From NCBI RefSeq assembly GCF_000185145.2, contig NZ_GL833119.1, positions 1,046,668 through 1,110,667 on the forward strand: a DNA stretch of 64,000 nt. The letters run 5' to 3'. The notes beneath the pieces are model-generated. The model made no database searches and was not told where the DNA came from. It was given only the letters and a program-made list of their open reading frames with translations. Positions 1 to 8,393 of this stretch are shown piece after piece. The stretch is from Hoylesella oralis ATCC 33269. GTDB lineage: Bacteria > Bacteroidota > Bacteroidia > Bacteroidales > Bacteroidaceae. Position numbers and translations under genes: made by a program. Positions within the stretch are counted from its first letter, which is position 1. Every line of letters begins with the position of its first letter.

Positions 1-774
1 CGGAGCTACGACGATGCACGGATGCTCTGCCTGCCACTGCGGTTCGGCCCACGTCACGGCGCCGCGCCCTTGTATGAGCGGCGTCTTGACGGGCGAACTT
101 GCCACGCCGGCATCGTGAATGAAGAGCACGAGCGGATAGTTCTTCTTCGAGTCATAGTCCTTGGGCAGGTAGAGGTTATAGGGCAGTGTCTGGCCGGTAT
201 AAGGACTTTTGAACGACTGCTGCTGAAAGTCGTCGGCCACGAGGTAACGGTTTACCGTACTGCTGAACGAGATGCCCGACGCTTCGTAGACTTTTCCGCC
301 TGCTGTCCTAATGGGGGCTTTCTGCGTGACGACGAGGCTGTCTACGTACATGTCGTCGCCTCCCGTGCTCCATCCGGCTCGCAGCCCCGGTCCGCCCATC
401 ATCTTGTCGCGTTCCTTTTTCTTTTGCTCGTCAGCCGGAGTCTGCCTGCGCGGCTGTGCATTGAGGTCGGTAGCGGCCTGCAGTTCGATGATGACGAAGT
501 GCCCGTCACGTCCCTTTGTGTCGGCTTCGCCTTTCGTGTTGGCATACACCCGCAGAATCTTTTTGCTAGCCACGTCAAAAGTTGTCGGCTTCAAGTTGTG
601 GTTGCTTACGGGCGCATCGTAGTCAATCACGATAGTTTTCACCTTGGCTCCGTCGCCGAAGACTTGGCGGATAGCCGTAACGCTGTTCACATGCTGTGGA
701 AGCGTGGAGTTGTTTTCGGCAAACGCGTGCGTGCCGAGGAGTCCTGCCAGAACCATAAACACAAATCTTCTCAT
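1..774 (-). CDS. Secreted esterase/alpha-beta hydrolase (C-terminus outside window)
   Basis: The minus-strand frame is open from the ATG at 774 to the window edge (258 codons), so the C-terminal half is missing. Residues 1-19 form a signal peptide ending HAFA. Residues about 20-170 resemble the beta-sandwich domain found in front of EstA/LpqC-type esterases. From about residue 185 an alpha/beta hydrolase begins, with the core strand PLVLFIHDAG carrying the oxyanion-hole region; the catalytic serine lies beyond the edge. Family membership is inferred from this layout; the substrate is unknown. It starts 34 bases after the stop of the preceding minus-strand gene, so the two are probably co-transcribed. 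Confidence 0.75.
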   Translation of the reverse strand, partial: MRRFVFMVLAGLLGTHAFAENNSTLPQHVNSVTAIRQVFGDGAKVKTIVIDYDAPVSNHNLKPTTFDVASKKILRVYANTKGEADTKGRDGHFVIIELQAATDLNAQPRRQTPADEQKKKERDKMMGGPGLRAGWSTGGDDMYVDSLVVTQKAPIRTAGGKVYEASGISFSSTVNRYLVADDFQQQSFKSPYTGQTLPYNLYLPKDYDSKKNYPLVLFIHDAGVASSPVKTPLIQGRGAVTWAEPQWQAEHPCIVVAP

Positions 775-808
775 CGTCTTTATTGTTTATTGATTGTCGT
801 AATCGTTT

Positions 809-1522
809 CTAATCGTCGCACTCGCATCGAATATCTTTCAGCAACTTCTTGAAATGCTTTTCATATCCCTTTTGAGTGACATGCGGCAGCAGTCTGTTGG
901 CATAGTTCCACCAACCGTATGTCAGCACATCTCTGTATGCCCATTCCTCTCTCTCGGGAGAGTTGTATCTGCTGTCGAAACTACGCTGCATTCCGTCGGG
1001 ATCGGCATTGTGCTTTTTCTTCATCTCGATTAGCTTTGCCCACGCTTTCAGCAGCTGGTCGCCGCCGGCGATGAGGGCATCGCGGAAGTATCTGCAGTTC
1101 TTGTCCACCAATTTATAGCCGTGCAGTTCTTTGGGTGCCGTTCGTGCCTTGATAGTCACTCGCCTGAGTTCGCGCGTGCTGTTGATGTATTTTATCATTT
1201 TCTTTCTCACGTCTTGCCAGAAGCTGTCGTCCACGATGTCGAGCTGTCTGATAAACGCCAGCTTCTGCCTGCATTCCTTTTCGAGTGCATCCAAGAGTGC
1301 CGCCGGTTCTTCGTCGAAATCGACGGGGTAGGTATCTATACTACTTGCATCCCCGAAGTACATGTACTCGAAAGTGTTTTGCAACTGCTGCCTCGAATAT
1401 TTGGTAGAGTCGAAGTTTGCTGTGCATTCGCATAACTCTGTCGCATATTCGAAGCGGGCATACTGCGCCTGCAGGTTGATATGGCAGAGCAATAATAACA
1501 ATATGGTTAATTCTTTCTTCAT
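809..1522 (-). CDS. Secreted protein of unknown function
   Basis: This 237-residue protein was not recognised. It begins with a clear signal peptide (MKKELTILLLLLCHINLQAQ), which fixes the start at 1522 rather than at an ATG eleven codons further upstream. The mature part is rich in charged residues and helix-formers, and has scattered cysteines (ELCEC near the N-terminus, IRCECDD at the C-terminus), which could pair in the periplasm. It sits between the GmrSD-like gene and the esterase on the same strand, with gaps of 94 and 34 bases. No enzymatic motif is visible. Export is well supported; the role is unknown. Confidence 0.65.
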   Translation of the reverse strand: MKKELTILLLLLCHINLQAQYARFEYATELCECTANFDSTKYSRQQLQNTFEYMYFGDASSIDTYPVDFDEEPAALLDALEKECRQKLAFIRQLDIVDDSFWQDVRKKMIKYINSTRELRRVTIKARTAPKELHGYKLVDKNCRYFRDALIAGGDQLLKAWAKLIEMKKKHNADPDGMQRSFDSRYNSPEREEWAYRDVLTYGWWNYANRLLPHVTQKGYEKHFKKLLKDIRCECDD

Positions 1523-1616
1523 CGTCTTTGTTCTTTTGTTAAACGGTAATCTCATAACGCTTTCCTCATCTTGTCTTCAAAAGACTCACTCCTGTACGCG
1601 CTTCGAGGCAGTGGGC

Positions 1617-3395
1617 TCATTCTGACAACTTATCATAGGCTTTACGTATCGTCTGCGCCATCAGCTTTCTGCGTTCGATAAGGAAATCCCTGTAAGCCAA
1701 GGTTTCAAAGTTTTCAGGCAGGGCATTCTGTTCACAAGCCGTTTTATAGCTTTCCTCTCCCAAGCGGCTACGATAAGAACCGACGTAGGTTGCTGGCGGA
1801 TTGTCGGAAATATCGATATTGGTGGAATAATCCAAATACGTGTAGTTCGCTATCTGGTTCCTGTCGCGGTCGTCTTCAATGCCGATGGTGGCCAGATAGT
1901 GTTTGGGAAAGATATGATGAATGTCTATCGATGCTTTTGGGCCGCTTGCTCCGGTAATGAAATACTTGGAGGTGGGAGTGGTGCTGAACAGCATTGGATA
2001 ATTCAGCACGTTTAGCGATGCCACATATCCATACCAGATAGGAGAGGTCACGGAAGAGGTTTCCAAATCATTAATAAGGTTGTACTTGAAATAGTCATCA
2101 GTGAAATTATTACTGATTTCGTTCTCAAGGAAGCTAACGAAATCGTTTGCCGTCGTTACTGAGCGGAGGTCAGCAAACTGACGTTCCACCGTCGATTCAG
2201 GAGAATCCGTATAATAGCCGCGGATTGTTGCCATAAACACCCATTTCCGCATGAGTTTGTTAAGCCGTACACTCTCCACCTTATACTCCAGCTTGCCTAT
2301 GAGATAAAGCATGTAGGAGAAGATGATAGCATTGTCCGACGAAATCAGCGTGCTCTTTAAATATCCAGCATCGGCCACTATGTTCATAAAGGCATGCCAC
2401 AGATTGAGATTCATAACGAGCGGAAGCGAATTGCGGAATGCATAAAGATTCTTTGTTTGCGTTTCTTCAGAAGATTTGCCCGTCTTCAGGTCCTTGCCGC
2501 GTAGAAGCATGTAAGCATATCTTAGGCGGGCACGCTTGAATGCCAAGCCGACCGTGGCACGAATGATATGGACAGGATCCACTTCTATGATATGATTGTA
2601 TGAGGTCCTCTCCTTTGCGATGCGCGAGTCTCTGCAGAAGTCATTGATTTGTTTGTACAGTTCATTGTCATACACGGAAAGAAGCGTCTCTATAAAATTC
2701 TTTTCCGTCAGTTTCTGTCCGCCCGAATTCACTCTCACAAAGATGTCGGCAACATCTTCTTCGCTCGCCGCCGCTTTGATTTCCAAAGTTGGCAGCGTAT
2801 AATCCGCGAGATTGAGCAAGTCGTTAATACTGTCTTCTATCCGTATTTCCTCATCATCCGTCAGTTCCGTCAGTCCATCCCGCAAACGCCGCTCATTGAC
2901 TTGCTTTATATACGCTCTGCGCAATTTGGTTATCGTGTTGTTATCTTTGGCTGCAAACACGTCGCTAATGCTGCTTATCCATTCTTGCGAACGTTCGTAA
3001 GCCTGTGACCATACGGCAAACTCGTGCTTCAGCGGATGATAAGAAATCCTTATGTTACGTTCCCTATAGTTTACATCTTTAATCTTTACGCCTTTGATGG
3101 CAGCCAACAATGCCGTCAATCGTTGCTGCCCGTCTATTATCAAGTCTCTCGGCACAGAGAAAGCCTTGTCATTGCTGCCGATTTGCCTCTTATTCTCAAA
3201 ATCCGCCGGCGATTCCCATAACATGACAAACCCGATGGGGAAGCCTTTCAGCATTGAATCAAGCAATTCGCGTACCTTATTGTCTTTCCACACAAACGGA
3301 CGTTGTAAGTCAGGTAGCCCGATGCGTCCCATTTGCACATCAGTCAATAAGTCACCAATTCTTCTATTGATGGGGATAAACAATTCCTTAGCCAT
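1617..3395 (-). CDS. GmrSD-type DUF262/DUF1524 nuclease-like protein
   Basis: The 592-residue protein has the two-part layout of GmrSD/DUF262 restriction proteins. The N-terminal ParB/DUF262 domain carries RPFVW (32-36), DGQQRLTAL (88-96) and FVRVNSGGQKLTEKNF (219-234). The C-terminal HNH-like DUF1524 domain carries IHHIFPKHYL (492-501) with a downstream NYTYLDYSTN segment. Family members use the N-terminal motif to bind or hydrolyse nucleotides and the HNH part to cut DNA; some (GmrSD, BrxU) restrict modified phage DNA. Both motif sets look intact. It lies 45 bases downstream of the SMR gene in a same-strand cluster. A defence role is inferred; other DUF262 proteins have different or unknown functions. 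Confidence 0.8.
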   Translation of the reverse strand: MAKELFIPINRRIGDLLTDVQMGRIGLPDLQRPFVWKDNKVRELLDSMLKGFPIGFVMLWESPADFENKRQIGSNDKAFSVPRDLIIDGQQRLTALLAAIKGVKIKDVNYRERNIRISYHPLKHEFAVWSQAYERSQEWISSISDVFAAKDNNTITKLRRAYIKQVNERRLRDGLTELTDDEEIRIEDSINDLLNLADYTLPTLEIKAAASEEDVADIFVRVNSGGQKLTEKNFIETLLSVYDNELYKQINDFCRDSRIAKERTSYNHIIEVDPVHIIRATVGLAFKRARLRYAYMLLRGKDLKTGKSSEETQTKNLYAFRNSLPLVMNLNLWHAFMNIVADAGYLKSTLISSDNAIIFSYMLYLIGKLEYKVESVRLNKLMRKWVFMATIRGYYTDSPESTVERQFADLRSVTTANDFVSFLENEISNNFTDDYFKYNLINDLETSSVTSPIWYGYVASLNVLNYPMLFSTTPTSKYFITGASGPKASIDIHHIFPKHYLATIGIEDDRDRNQIANYTYLDYSTNIDISDNPPATYVGSYRSRLGEESYKTACEQNALPENFETLAYRDFLIERRKLMAQTIRKAYDKLSE

Positions 3396-3440
3396 TATTT
3401 CTTGTATTTATCGTTAACTTCTTTCGGAAAAAAGCTCGTA

Positions 3441-3770
3441 TCAATGTGCCGAAGCCTTAGAGAATGTGTTGAGAATGACCACTCCTGCGATGATGAGCGT
3501 GATACCGATACCAGCCGCCCAGTCGAACGGCTGCTTGAAGAACGCCACCGACACGACGTTGGTCAGCACCAGCCCCAGCGCGGCCCAGATGGCGTAAGCC
3601 ACGCCTAAGTGAATGCTCTTCAAGGCGAGCGAAAGGAAATAAAAGCAGGCGATGTAGGCAATGATGGTGCCTGCCGTGGGTAGCAGACGGGAGAAGCCGT
3701 CGGAGAGTTTCATCAGCGTAGAGCCGCATACTTCAAGGATAATGGCAAGTGCTAAAAATAAATAGTGCAT
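3441..3770 (-). CDS. SMR-family multidrug efflux protein (EmrE/QacE type)
   Basis: A 109-residue, four-helix membrane protein that aligns along its length with EmrE: an N-terminal helix with the essential acidic residue (E13 in ILEVCGSTLMK), YAIWAALG in helix 3 and a C-terminal GVVILN segment. SMR proteins are antiparallel dimers exchanging protons for cationic drugs, guanidinium or polyamines; the substrate cannot be told from sequence. The start at 3770 gives the family's usual length; a further 22 codons upstream are not conserved. It lies 66 bases after the HU-like gene and 45 bases before the GmrSD-like gene. Confidence 0.92.
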   Translation of the reverse strand: MHYLFLALAIILEVCGSTLMKLSDGFSRLLPTAGTIIAYIACFYFLSLALKSIHLGVAYAIWAALGLVLTNVVSVAFFKQPFDWAAGIGITLIIAGVVILNTFSKASAH

Positions 3771-3836
3771 AGTTGTATTTGTTATTGTGATGTTATTGAT
3801 ACGTAGCTTTTCCTTATTGTTTAAGTGTAATTTCAA

Positions 3837-4457
3837 CTAAGTTACCTGCGATGTTTCCTTTCCCCCTCTCACAAACATCTTGCGGTAGCGCGAACCTACG
3901 TTCTCCAGCTTGCCCTCGGCTTCGAGGCGGCGGGCGAGGCGGTAGGCAACGGGCCGCGAGAGATGCAGTTCGGCCTGCAGGTCGCCCACGAAGATATAGT
4001 CGGCCTCGGCGAAGAGGCGGGCCAGCGCGGCGTCGACGTCTTGCGGCGTGGGCGTGCGGTGCGGCTCATAGCGGTGGGTAACGTTCTCGAACCGCGTTCC
4101 GCTCAACGCTCTGAGCAGTTCTTTTTCGGGGCGGAAGTTCACCGTTCGCACGTATGGGTTGCGCAGGCGAAACTTGTGCGTGTTCGGATCTTCGTAAAGC
4201 TCGCCCTTGACGGAGAGCGAGAAGTAGCCCAGTCCGGGCAGATGCACGCGGTTGCCCAGCATGAGCTGCTCCACCAGTTCGTACCTGATTGCTTCGAGCG
4301 CGCCTACGAGGTCGCCCATCGTTAGTGATGTCGCCTTCACGATCCGGTCGCCCAAGAGCTTGATGCCCACGGTTTCGTACACGTCGAGCACGGCCCGCAG
4401 GTCTTTGTTGTGCGGGAGTTTCCCGCCCGTCTTTAATAGTTTGTAGGGTACTGCCAT
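3837..4457 (-). CDS. HU-related DNA-binding protein with C-terminal winged-helix-like region
   Basis: A 206-residue protein. Residues 1-120 match the Bacteroidetes HU-like (HU-HIG) domain, with a helical N-terminus and a beta-arm around GNRVHLPGLGYFSLSVKG. Residues about 130-200 look like a helix-turn-helix unit (VGDLQAELHLSRPVAYRLARRLEAEGKLENVG). HU-like proteins bend and compact DNA; the added domain suggests a more sequence-specific role, which is inference. It heads a minus-strand cluster, and its promoter and leader contain unusual tandem repeats with dyads (4607-4695). Confidence 0.8.
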   Translation of the reverse strand: MAVPYKLLKTGGKLPHNKDLRAVLDVYETVGIKLLGDRIVKATSLTMGDLVGALEAIRYELVEQLMLGNRVHLPGLGYFSLSVKGELYEDPNTHKFRLRNPYVRTVNFRPEKELLRALSGTRFENVTHRYEPHRTPTPQDVDAALARLFAEADYIFVGDLQAELHLSRPVAYRLARRLEAEGKLENVGSRYRKMFVRGGKETSQVT

Positions 4458-4606
4458 CTTCTTCTGTCTTTGTTTTACGTTGATATGTCGCCGCCTTTTA
4501 AATGTCGCCGGTCTTTACGTTGATGCACCATTACTATCCTTATAGGAATATGAGACGGTTTCCATCCGGTTCGTCTTCATCGATATACCTAAATGAATAA
4601 ATTATT

Positions 4607-4695
4607 ACCATGGTGATAAATCTGTCTCACCATGTAGATAAGAATATATCACCGTGGTGATAAATTCGTATCAACATGTAGAGAAAGTATTAATC
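4607..4695. repeat. Two-copy 44-base tandem repeat with dyad symmetry
   Basis: Copy 1 is 4607-4650 and copy 2 is 4651-4695, alike except for a handful of substitutions and one inserted base. Each begins with ACC(A/G)TGGTGATAAAT and contains CA(C/A)CATG or ACATGTAGA further on. The junction forms ATCACC-GT-GGTGAT, two 6-base inverted arms around a 2-base centre, and copy 1 starts in the palindrome ACCATGGT. The block lies just downstream of the predicted transcription start of the HU-like gene, so it would be in the leader or act as an operator. Confidence 0.75.
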
Positions 4696-4701
4696 TCGGT
4701 G

Positions 4702-4732
4702 CAAAGATAATAATAGTTACGGTATCTGCCAA
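4702..4732 (-). promoter_or_regulatory. Promoter of the HU-like gene cluster
   Basis: Reading the minus strand, the -7 box TATCTTTG is at 4709-4702 and a -33 TTG at 4732-4730, about 20 bases apart, matching the Bacteroides consensus. The implied start near 4695 gives a leader of roughly 240 bases. Confidence 0.6.
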
Positions 4733-4895
4733 GGAATTATCCGATAATATTTAATGTAATCAATAAGGTATTTCAGCTCCCGAACGGGCACAGGCCCGCA
4801 GATCGGCCTTTCTCTCTGTCCAAAATACGGCGAGAAACCGTAATATGTGTAATTCGTTCGGTATTTTTTATAACGTGGGCGGCGGAGAATGTTCG

Positions 4896-4903
4896 TATCT
4901 TTG
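4896..4903 (+). promoter_or_regulatory. -7 promoter box of the MmcQ-like gene
   Basis: TATCTTTG lies 20 bases upstream of the ATG at 4924, so the leader would be very short. No good -33 box is visible at the usual distance. Confidence 0.55.
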
Positions 4904-4923
4904 CAACATTAAATATAAACAAA

Positions 4924-5283
4924 ATGAATATCGAAGACGTAAGGACATTTACTTTGAGCCTCCACGAAGCGGTGACGGAGGAGCTTTTTGCCGGACATTG
5001 GATTTCGTTCCGCATCGGCGGAAAGTGGTTTCTGCTGATGCAACTCGACGCGCCCGAGCCGCGTGTGGCAGTGAAGATGCTGCCCGAGATGGCAGCGGAA
5101 CTACGCGAGCGATATGATGGCGTGCGCCCCGCCTACCACATGAACAAGAGGCATTGGAGCGACCTCTACCTGAACCTACTCGACGAGGATTTCGTGCGGC
5201 AGTGTATCCGCGAGTCTTTCTGGCTTGTTGCAAGCAAGTTGCCCAAGGGTGTGAGAGAGCGGTTGGCAGGTTCGGAAAAATAA
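4924..5283 (+). CDS. MmcQ/YjbR-family protein
   Basis: A 119-residue protein of the MmcQ/YjbR family, which has a small double-wing fold related to DNA-binding modules; its biochemical role is not established. Recognisable features are the beta-strand pair FRIGGKWFLLM, the central KM..E...EL..RYDGVRPAYHMNKRHW segment and the terminal SFWLVASKLPKG, at the family's usual length. It is followed after 26 bases by a secreted SnoaL-like gene and probably shares its message. The start fits the -7 box at 4896-4903. Confidence 0.85.
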   Translation: MNIEDVRTFTLSLHEAVTEELFAGHWISFRIGGKWFLLMQLDAPEPRVAVKMLPEMAAELRERYDGVRPAYHMNKRHWSDLYLNLLDEDFVRQCIRESFWLVASKLPKGVRERLAGSEK

Positions 5284-5309
5284 TATGCAACAGTAATTCT
5301 ACGGTTTTT

Positions 5310-5783
5310 ATGAAAAAGATTGTATTCATTTTATTCATACTATTAAACGTAACAGTTATGAACGCACAACAGACAGAAGACCAACTGGCATTGAAGAGGC
5401 TCGTAGATACGTTTTCTAACCTTGCCGACGTGAAGGATGTTGACGCACAGGTACTGCTCTTTACCGAGGATGCCGAAGTGATAAGCAAGAGCGGCGGACA
5501 GGTGTTCACCTGCAAAGGGCGCAAAGAGATAGGCAAGGCTTTTGCGGGGTTTCTTGCCGGCTTCGACGTGGTTTATCACCTGAACGGGCAGCAAACCGTG
5601 GATATCGACGGCGACAAGGCCACGGGCATTTCTTATTGCTACGTAACGCTCATCGGCGGCGGCAAACGTAACCAAAGCGGCGTGCGCTATCACGACACTT
5701 ATGTAAAGCAGAACGGGCGCTGGCTCATCCAGAAGCGCGAATCCGACTTTATGTTTACTGTTGTAGAGGACATTAAGAAATAA
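5310..5783 (+). CDS. Secreted SnoaL/NTF2-like protein
   Basis: This 157-residue protein starts at 5310 with a signal peptide (MKKIVFILFILLNVTVMNAQ); an open frame further upstream overlaps the previous gene and is not the true start. The mature region follows the SnoaL-like (DUF4440-type) cone fold: an N-terminal helix (LALKRLVDTFSNLADVKD), LLFTEDAEV, GRKEIGKAFAGF, a strand ending SYCYVTLIGGGKRN and the closing YVKQNGRWLIQKRES. Such proteins act as small-molecule isomerases, cyclases or binding proteins; no substrate can be inferred. A strong terminator follows directly. Confidence 0.82.
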   Translation: MKKIVFILFILLNVTVMNAQQTEDQLALKRLVDTFSNLADVKDVDAQVLLFTEDAEVISKSGGQVFTCKGRKEIGKAFAGFLAGFDVVYHLNGQQTVDIDGDKATGISYCYVTLIGGGKRNQSGVRYHDTYVKQNGRWLIQKRESDFMFTVVEDIKK

Positions 5784-5799
5784 CTTGGCAGCATTATAT

Positions 5800-5841
5800 A
5801 AACATTGAGCGCAAGCCGTTGCAGGCTTGCGTTCAATGTTT
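5800..5841. terminator. Bidirectional intrinsic terminator
   Basis: An 18-base-pair stem (AAACATTGAGCGCAAGCC pairing with the sequence ending TTCAATGTTT, one G-T pair) closes on a 6-base loop GTTGCA. The terminal A/T-rich arms supply a T-run on either strand. It lies 17 bases after the SnoaL-like stop and between two convergent genes. Confidence 0.8.
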
Positions 5842-5979
5842 GATAAATGTCCCGTGACAACCCTTCACGACCTTACAGGGGCATAAGGCACTGCACAAAA
5901 GAATGTTGCTAAGGTGTGTAGAGCCTTGCAAATTCGACGGGTAGCGATCGCCCTCATGTATGCACCTGCTTGCGGTTCA

Positions 5980-7659
5980 TTATCGGTCTGCCGGCCATCG
6001 TCCGTAATCTCCTTGGCTGCGATTGTCATAACTAACCTGAATGTATTGGTCGGCTCCAATGCTTTGGAGATATAGAGAGTATGCCCTCTTCACGGTTGGC
6101 TCTGTGGATAACGTAAAAGGCGTGCTCGACCAGTAGTGGCCATAGTTTCCTATTCCATTCAGGAAATATTGAGCTGGATTTCCGCCAACGAGGGTGCCGT
6201 ATGAGCCCGTAAGCGGTAGGCAGAAGTAATTTTCTATATCGCTCGGTCTTCCATCTGAGAGCCCTCCGTGGATATCGGCTTCGGCTTTATTGAGGCTTCT
6301 TGTGTAGTCGGTACCGTCGGGGGCCTTCTCTTTCAGTTCGGCAACAGTCTTATTCTCGTTCTGGGCGATTACGCTCAGCTTTCTGAACCATACCCTGCCG
6401 GAGTAAAGACGCCCCATTGCAGCCCACATCTCTCTATCGTAATGGGGAACACCCCGCTTTACATACCAGCATAGTTCGTTGACGTTGGGGTAGGCAGCAC
6501 TGCTGTGAGTAGCGACTACGGCAGGGGCAGCCCCGGTAGGATCGGCATAGGACTGCACCTCGTTGTACCAACGGGCGTCGGTATTGTCTTTCGGAATATT
6601 CTCACTGTAGTGGTGGTTCGGTATAGAGGGATGAGGTTGTTCGGGGTTAGTGCCATCCCATTCGTAGCCCTTCCATAAGTGTTCAACGGCATCCCACATA
6701 TAATACTCATTGCCGGGATATTCGTCTACATGCAGGTCTTGGCTGATTAGCTTGTTCTTGCCGGCAGTGAAAGTAACCTTCGGATAGGTTCTTGTGATGG
6801 TGCCTTCTTCATTTGTCAGACCGTCCCATACAGAATATTGTATGGTGAAGTTGGTGTACGTGCCCGGGGCGATAGCCATGATGATGTAAGGGCTTGAGGC
6901 CGTGATTTCAGACGGAATATTGAACAAGGATGATGTTAGGCCGGGTGTGCGAACTGACTTATATTGGTCGCTGATGGGGCGAGAGCTGAGGTCGATCGTG
7001 TCGTTCTTGAAGTCGAACGTACCGCATAGGGCTTGGTCGGCAGACAGAGTAATCATCCGAATTGTTCCCTTCGTAACGGCTTCCTGCGTGGAGTATGGCT
7101 TGATGGTGACATAAGAGGCCTTGTGATCAAGCATAAAGGTGTAACGCCCGTCGGGTTGCCGGTGCGCAATACCCGTGGCGCAATCGCCCATTTGGAGATC
7201 TGCCGGCTTTTTTACATTGGGCCCCATATAGTTTTGAGTGTTCGGGATAGTTACTTTGTCGGGATAGGTAGAGTTATTACAGCCCATGAAGCGTACGCGA
7301 TATTCGGGCTCGGTGAAAGTTCCATTGAACCAGAATTTGGCCGTTGGTGTGCGGCCGGTACCTGCAGCATGACCAAGCTCGTAGATGTTGTTCGTTACAT
7401 CGACTCTCCATTCGGATGTAGCTGTGGGGTTATTCACAAAGAGGCGATCCCTCTCCGTCCAATAAAACTTGACGCCTGTGCCTGTGTATTCGCCTACGAC
7501 GCGTGTTGTAGGCGGAGTGCTGTTTTCTTCCAATGAAAAGGCAGTGAGACCTTTCGTGTCGGGTTCCTGCTGCCGGTTGTCTGCCGTGTCTTCGCTGGCG
7601 CAGGCGGCAAAAAGCAGCAGACCTGCCAGAGGAAGCATTGATAAAATACTTGTTTTCAT
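5980..7659 (-). CDS. Fimbrillin-like (Mfa-type) surface lipoprotein
   Basis: The 559-residue product starts at 7659 with a lipoprotein signal (lipobox LFAAC, C20). Residues about 35-330 have the style of the fimbrillin/Mfa-like family: TTRVVGEYTGTGVKFYWTERDRLFV near the start, then alternating strands with STDQAL-like and PYIIMAIAPG motifs. The last third (CWYVKRGVPHYD... YWSST... AYSLYL... ) resembles the domain seen at the ends of many Bacteroidales surface proteins with the YWSSTP signature. Fimbrillins are exported as lipoproteins and assemble into pili or surface layers; whether this one polymerises is unknown. A small peptide gene lies 32 bases upstream and both probably depend on the promoter at 8293-8323. 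Confidence 0.7.
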   Translation of the reverse strand: MKTSILSMLPLAGLLLFAACASEDTADNRQQEPDTKGLTAFSLEENSTPPTTRVVGEYTGTGVKFYWTERDRLFVNNPTATSEWRVDVTNNIYELGHAAGTGRTPTAKFWFNGTFTEPEYRVRFMGCNNSTYPDKVTIPNTQNYMGPNVKKPADLQMGDCATGIAHRQPDGRYTFMLDHKASYVTIKPYSTQEAVTKGTIRMITLSADQALCGTFDFKNDTIDLSSRPISDQYKSVRTPGLTSSLFNIPSEITASSPYIIMAIAPGTYTNFTIQYSVWDGLTNEEGTITRTYPKVTFTAGKNKLISQDLHVDEYPGNEYYMWDAVEHLWKGYEWDGTNPEQPHPSIPNHHYSENIPKDNTDARWYNEVQSYADPTGAAPAVVATHSSAAYPNVNELCWYVKRGVPHYDREMWAAMGRLYSGRVWFRKLSVIAQNENKTVAELKEKAPDGTDYTRSLNKAEADIHGGLSDGRPSDIENYFCLPLTGSYGTLVGGNPAQYFLNGIGNYGHYWSSTPFTLSTEPTVKRAYSLYLQSIGADQYIQVSYDNRSQGDYGRWPADR

Positions 7660-7691
7660 CGTTTTATGTTCTTTTAATTTTAATGTTCTGT

Positions 7692-7904
7692 TTACTCTTC
7701 CCAAGGGTTCTTGCTGTAGGAGGTGGTACCGATTGTTTCTTCCTCATCGAAGAAGTTGACGCCTTTGGCGTGCATGGGATCGTTGTCGTTACCGGCGTCA
7801 TTGTGCCCGCCGGAAAATTCTAACAAATGCAGTTCCGTGGCTACGCCCAGCACTTTCGTTTCGGGCCGCACGTAGACTTGTTTCTTGTTTTGTTCTTTGT
7901 TCAT
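7692..7904 (-). CDS. Small acidic peptide, 70 residues, unknown function
   Basis: The start at 7904 (MNKEQNKKQVYVRPETKV) is preferred to a GTG 22 codons upstream because similar Bacteroidales peptides begin with a short basic stretch followed by YVRPET. The middle has a hydrophobic piece (VLGVATELHLLEF), then SGGHNDAGNDND and an acidic tail with FFDEEE. There is no signal peptide. It was not assigned to any characterised family. It is the first gene after the microsatellite-bearing leader, 32 bases ahead of the fimbrillin-like gene, so it may assist or mark that surface protein. Confidence 0.6.
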   Translation of the reverse strand: MNKEQNKKQVYVRPETKVLGVATELHLLEFSGGHNDAGNDNDPMHAKGVNFFDEEETIGTTSYSKNPWEE

Positions 7905-8292
<388 letters not shown>

Positions 8293-8293
<1 letters not shown>

Positions 8294-8323
8294 AAAGATA
8301 TATAAAAAAAACTAAACAACAAA
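8293..8323 (-). promoter_or_regulatory. Promoter of the small peptide/fimbrillin operon
   Basis: On the minus strand the -33 box TTTG is at 8323-8320 and the -7 box TATCTTTG at 8300-8293, separated by exactly 19 bases, an ideal match to the Bacteroides vegetative consensus. Transcription would begin near 8286 and run left through the microsatellite. Confidence 0.75.
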
Positions 8324-8393
8324 CTTTCGACGCATATTTCTTATTCTCTTACGGTCTTCATTGGTGAGGTCGTGGCATTATGGGAGATGAAAA

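Larger units (their letters stand above)
4458..4923. other. Divergent intergenic region with repeats and two promoters
   Basis: This 466-base non-coding stretch separates the HU-like gene (minus) from the MmcQ-like gene (plus). It holds the minus-strand promoter at 4702-4732, the plus-strand -7 box at 4896-4903, a two-copy 44-base tandem repeat at 4607-4695, and short repeated blocks close to the HU-like start: TTTACGTTGAT at 4474-4484 and 4514-4524, and ATGTCGCCG at 4485-4493 and 4502-4510. No gene was recognised in it. Confidence 0.7.

Noticed and set aside
22..852. Plus-strand open frame of 276 codons at the left edge
   Set aside because: The minus strand here reads a signal peptide and esterase domains in frame to the edge; the plus frame has no recognisable content and crosses the gene's start region.
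4788..4835. Possible hairpin or leader element near the MmcQ promoter
   Set aside because: Pairings are short and interrupted, with no known motif.
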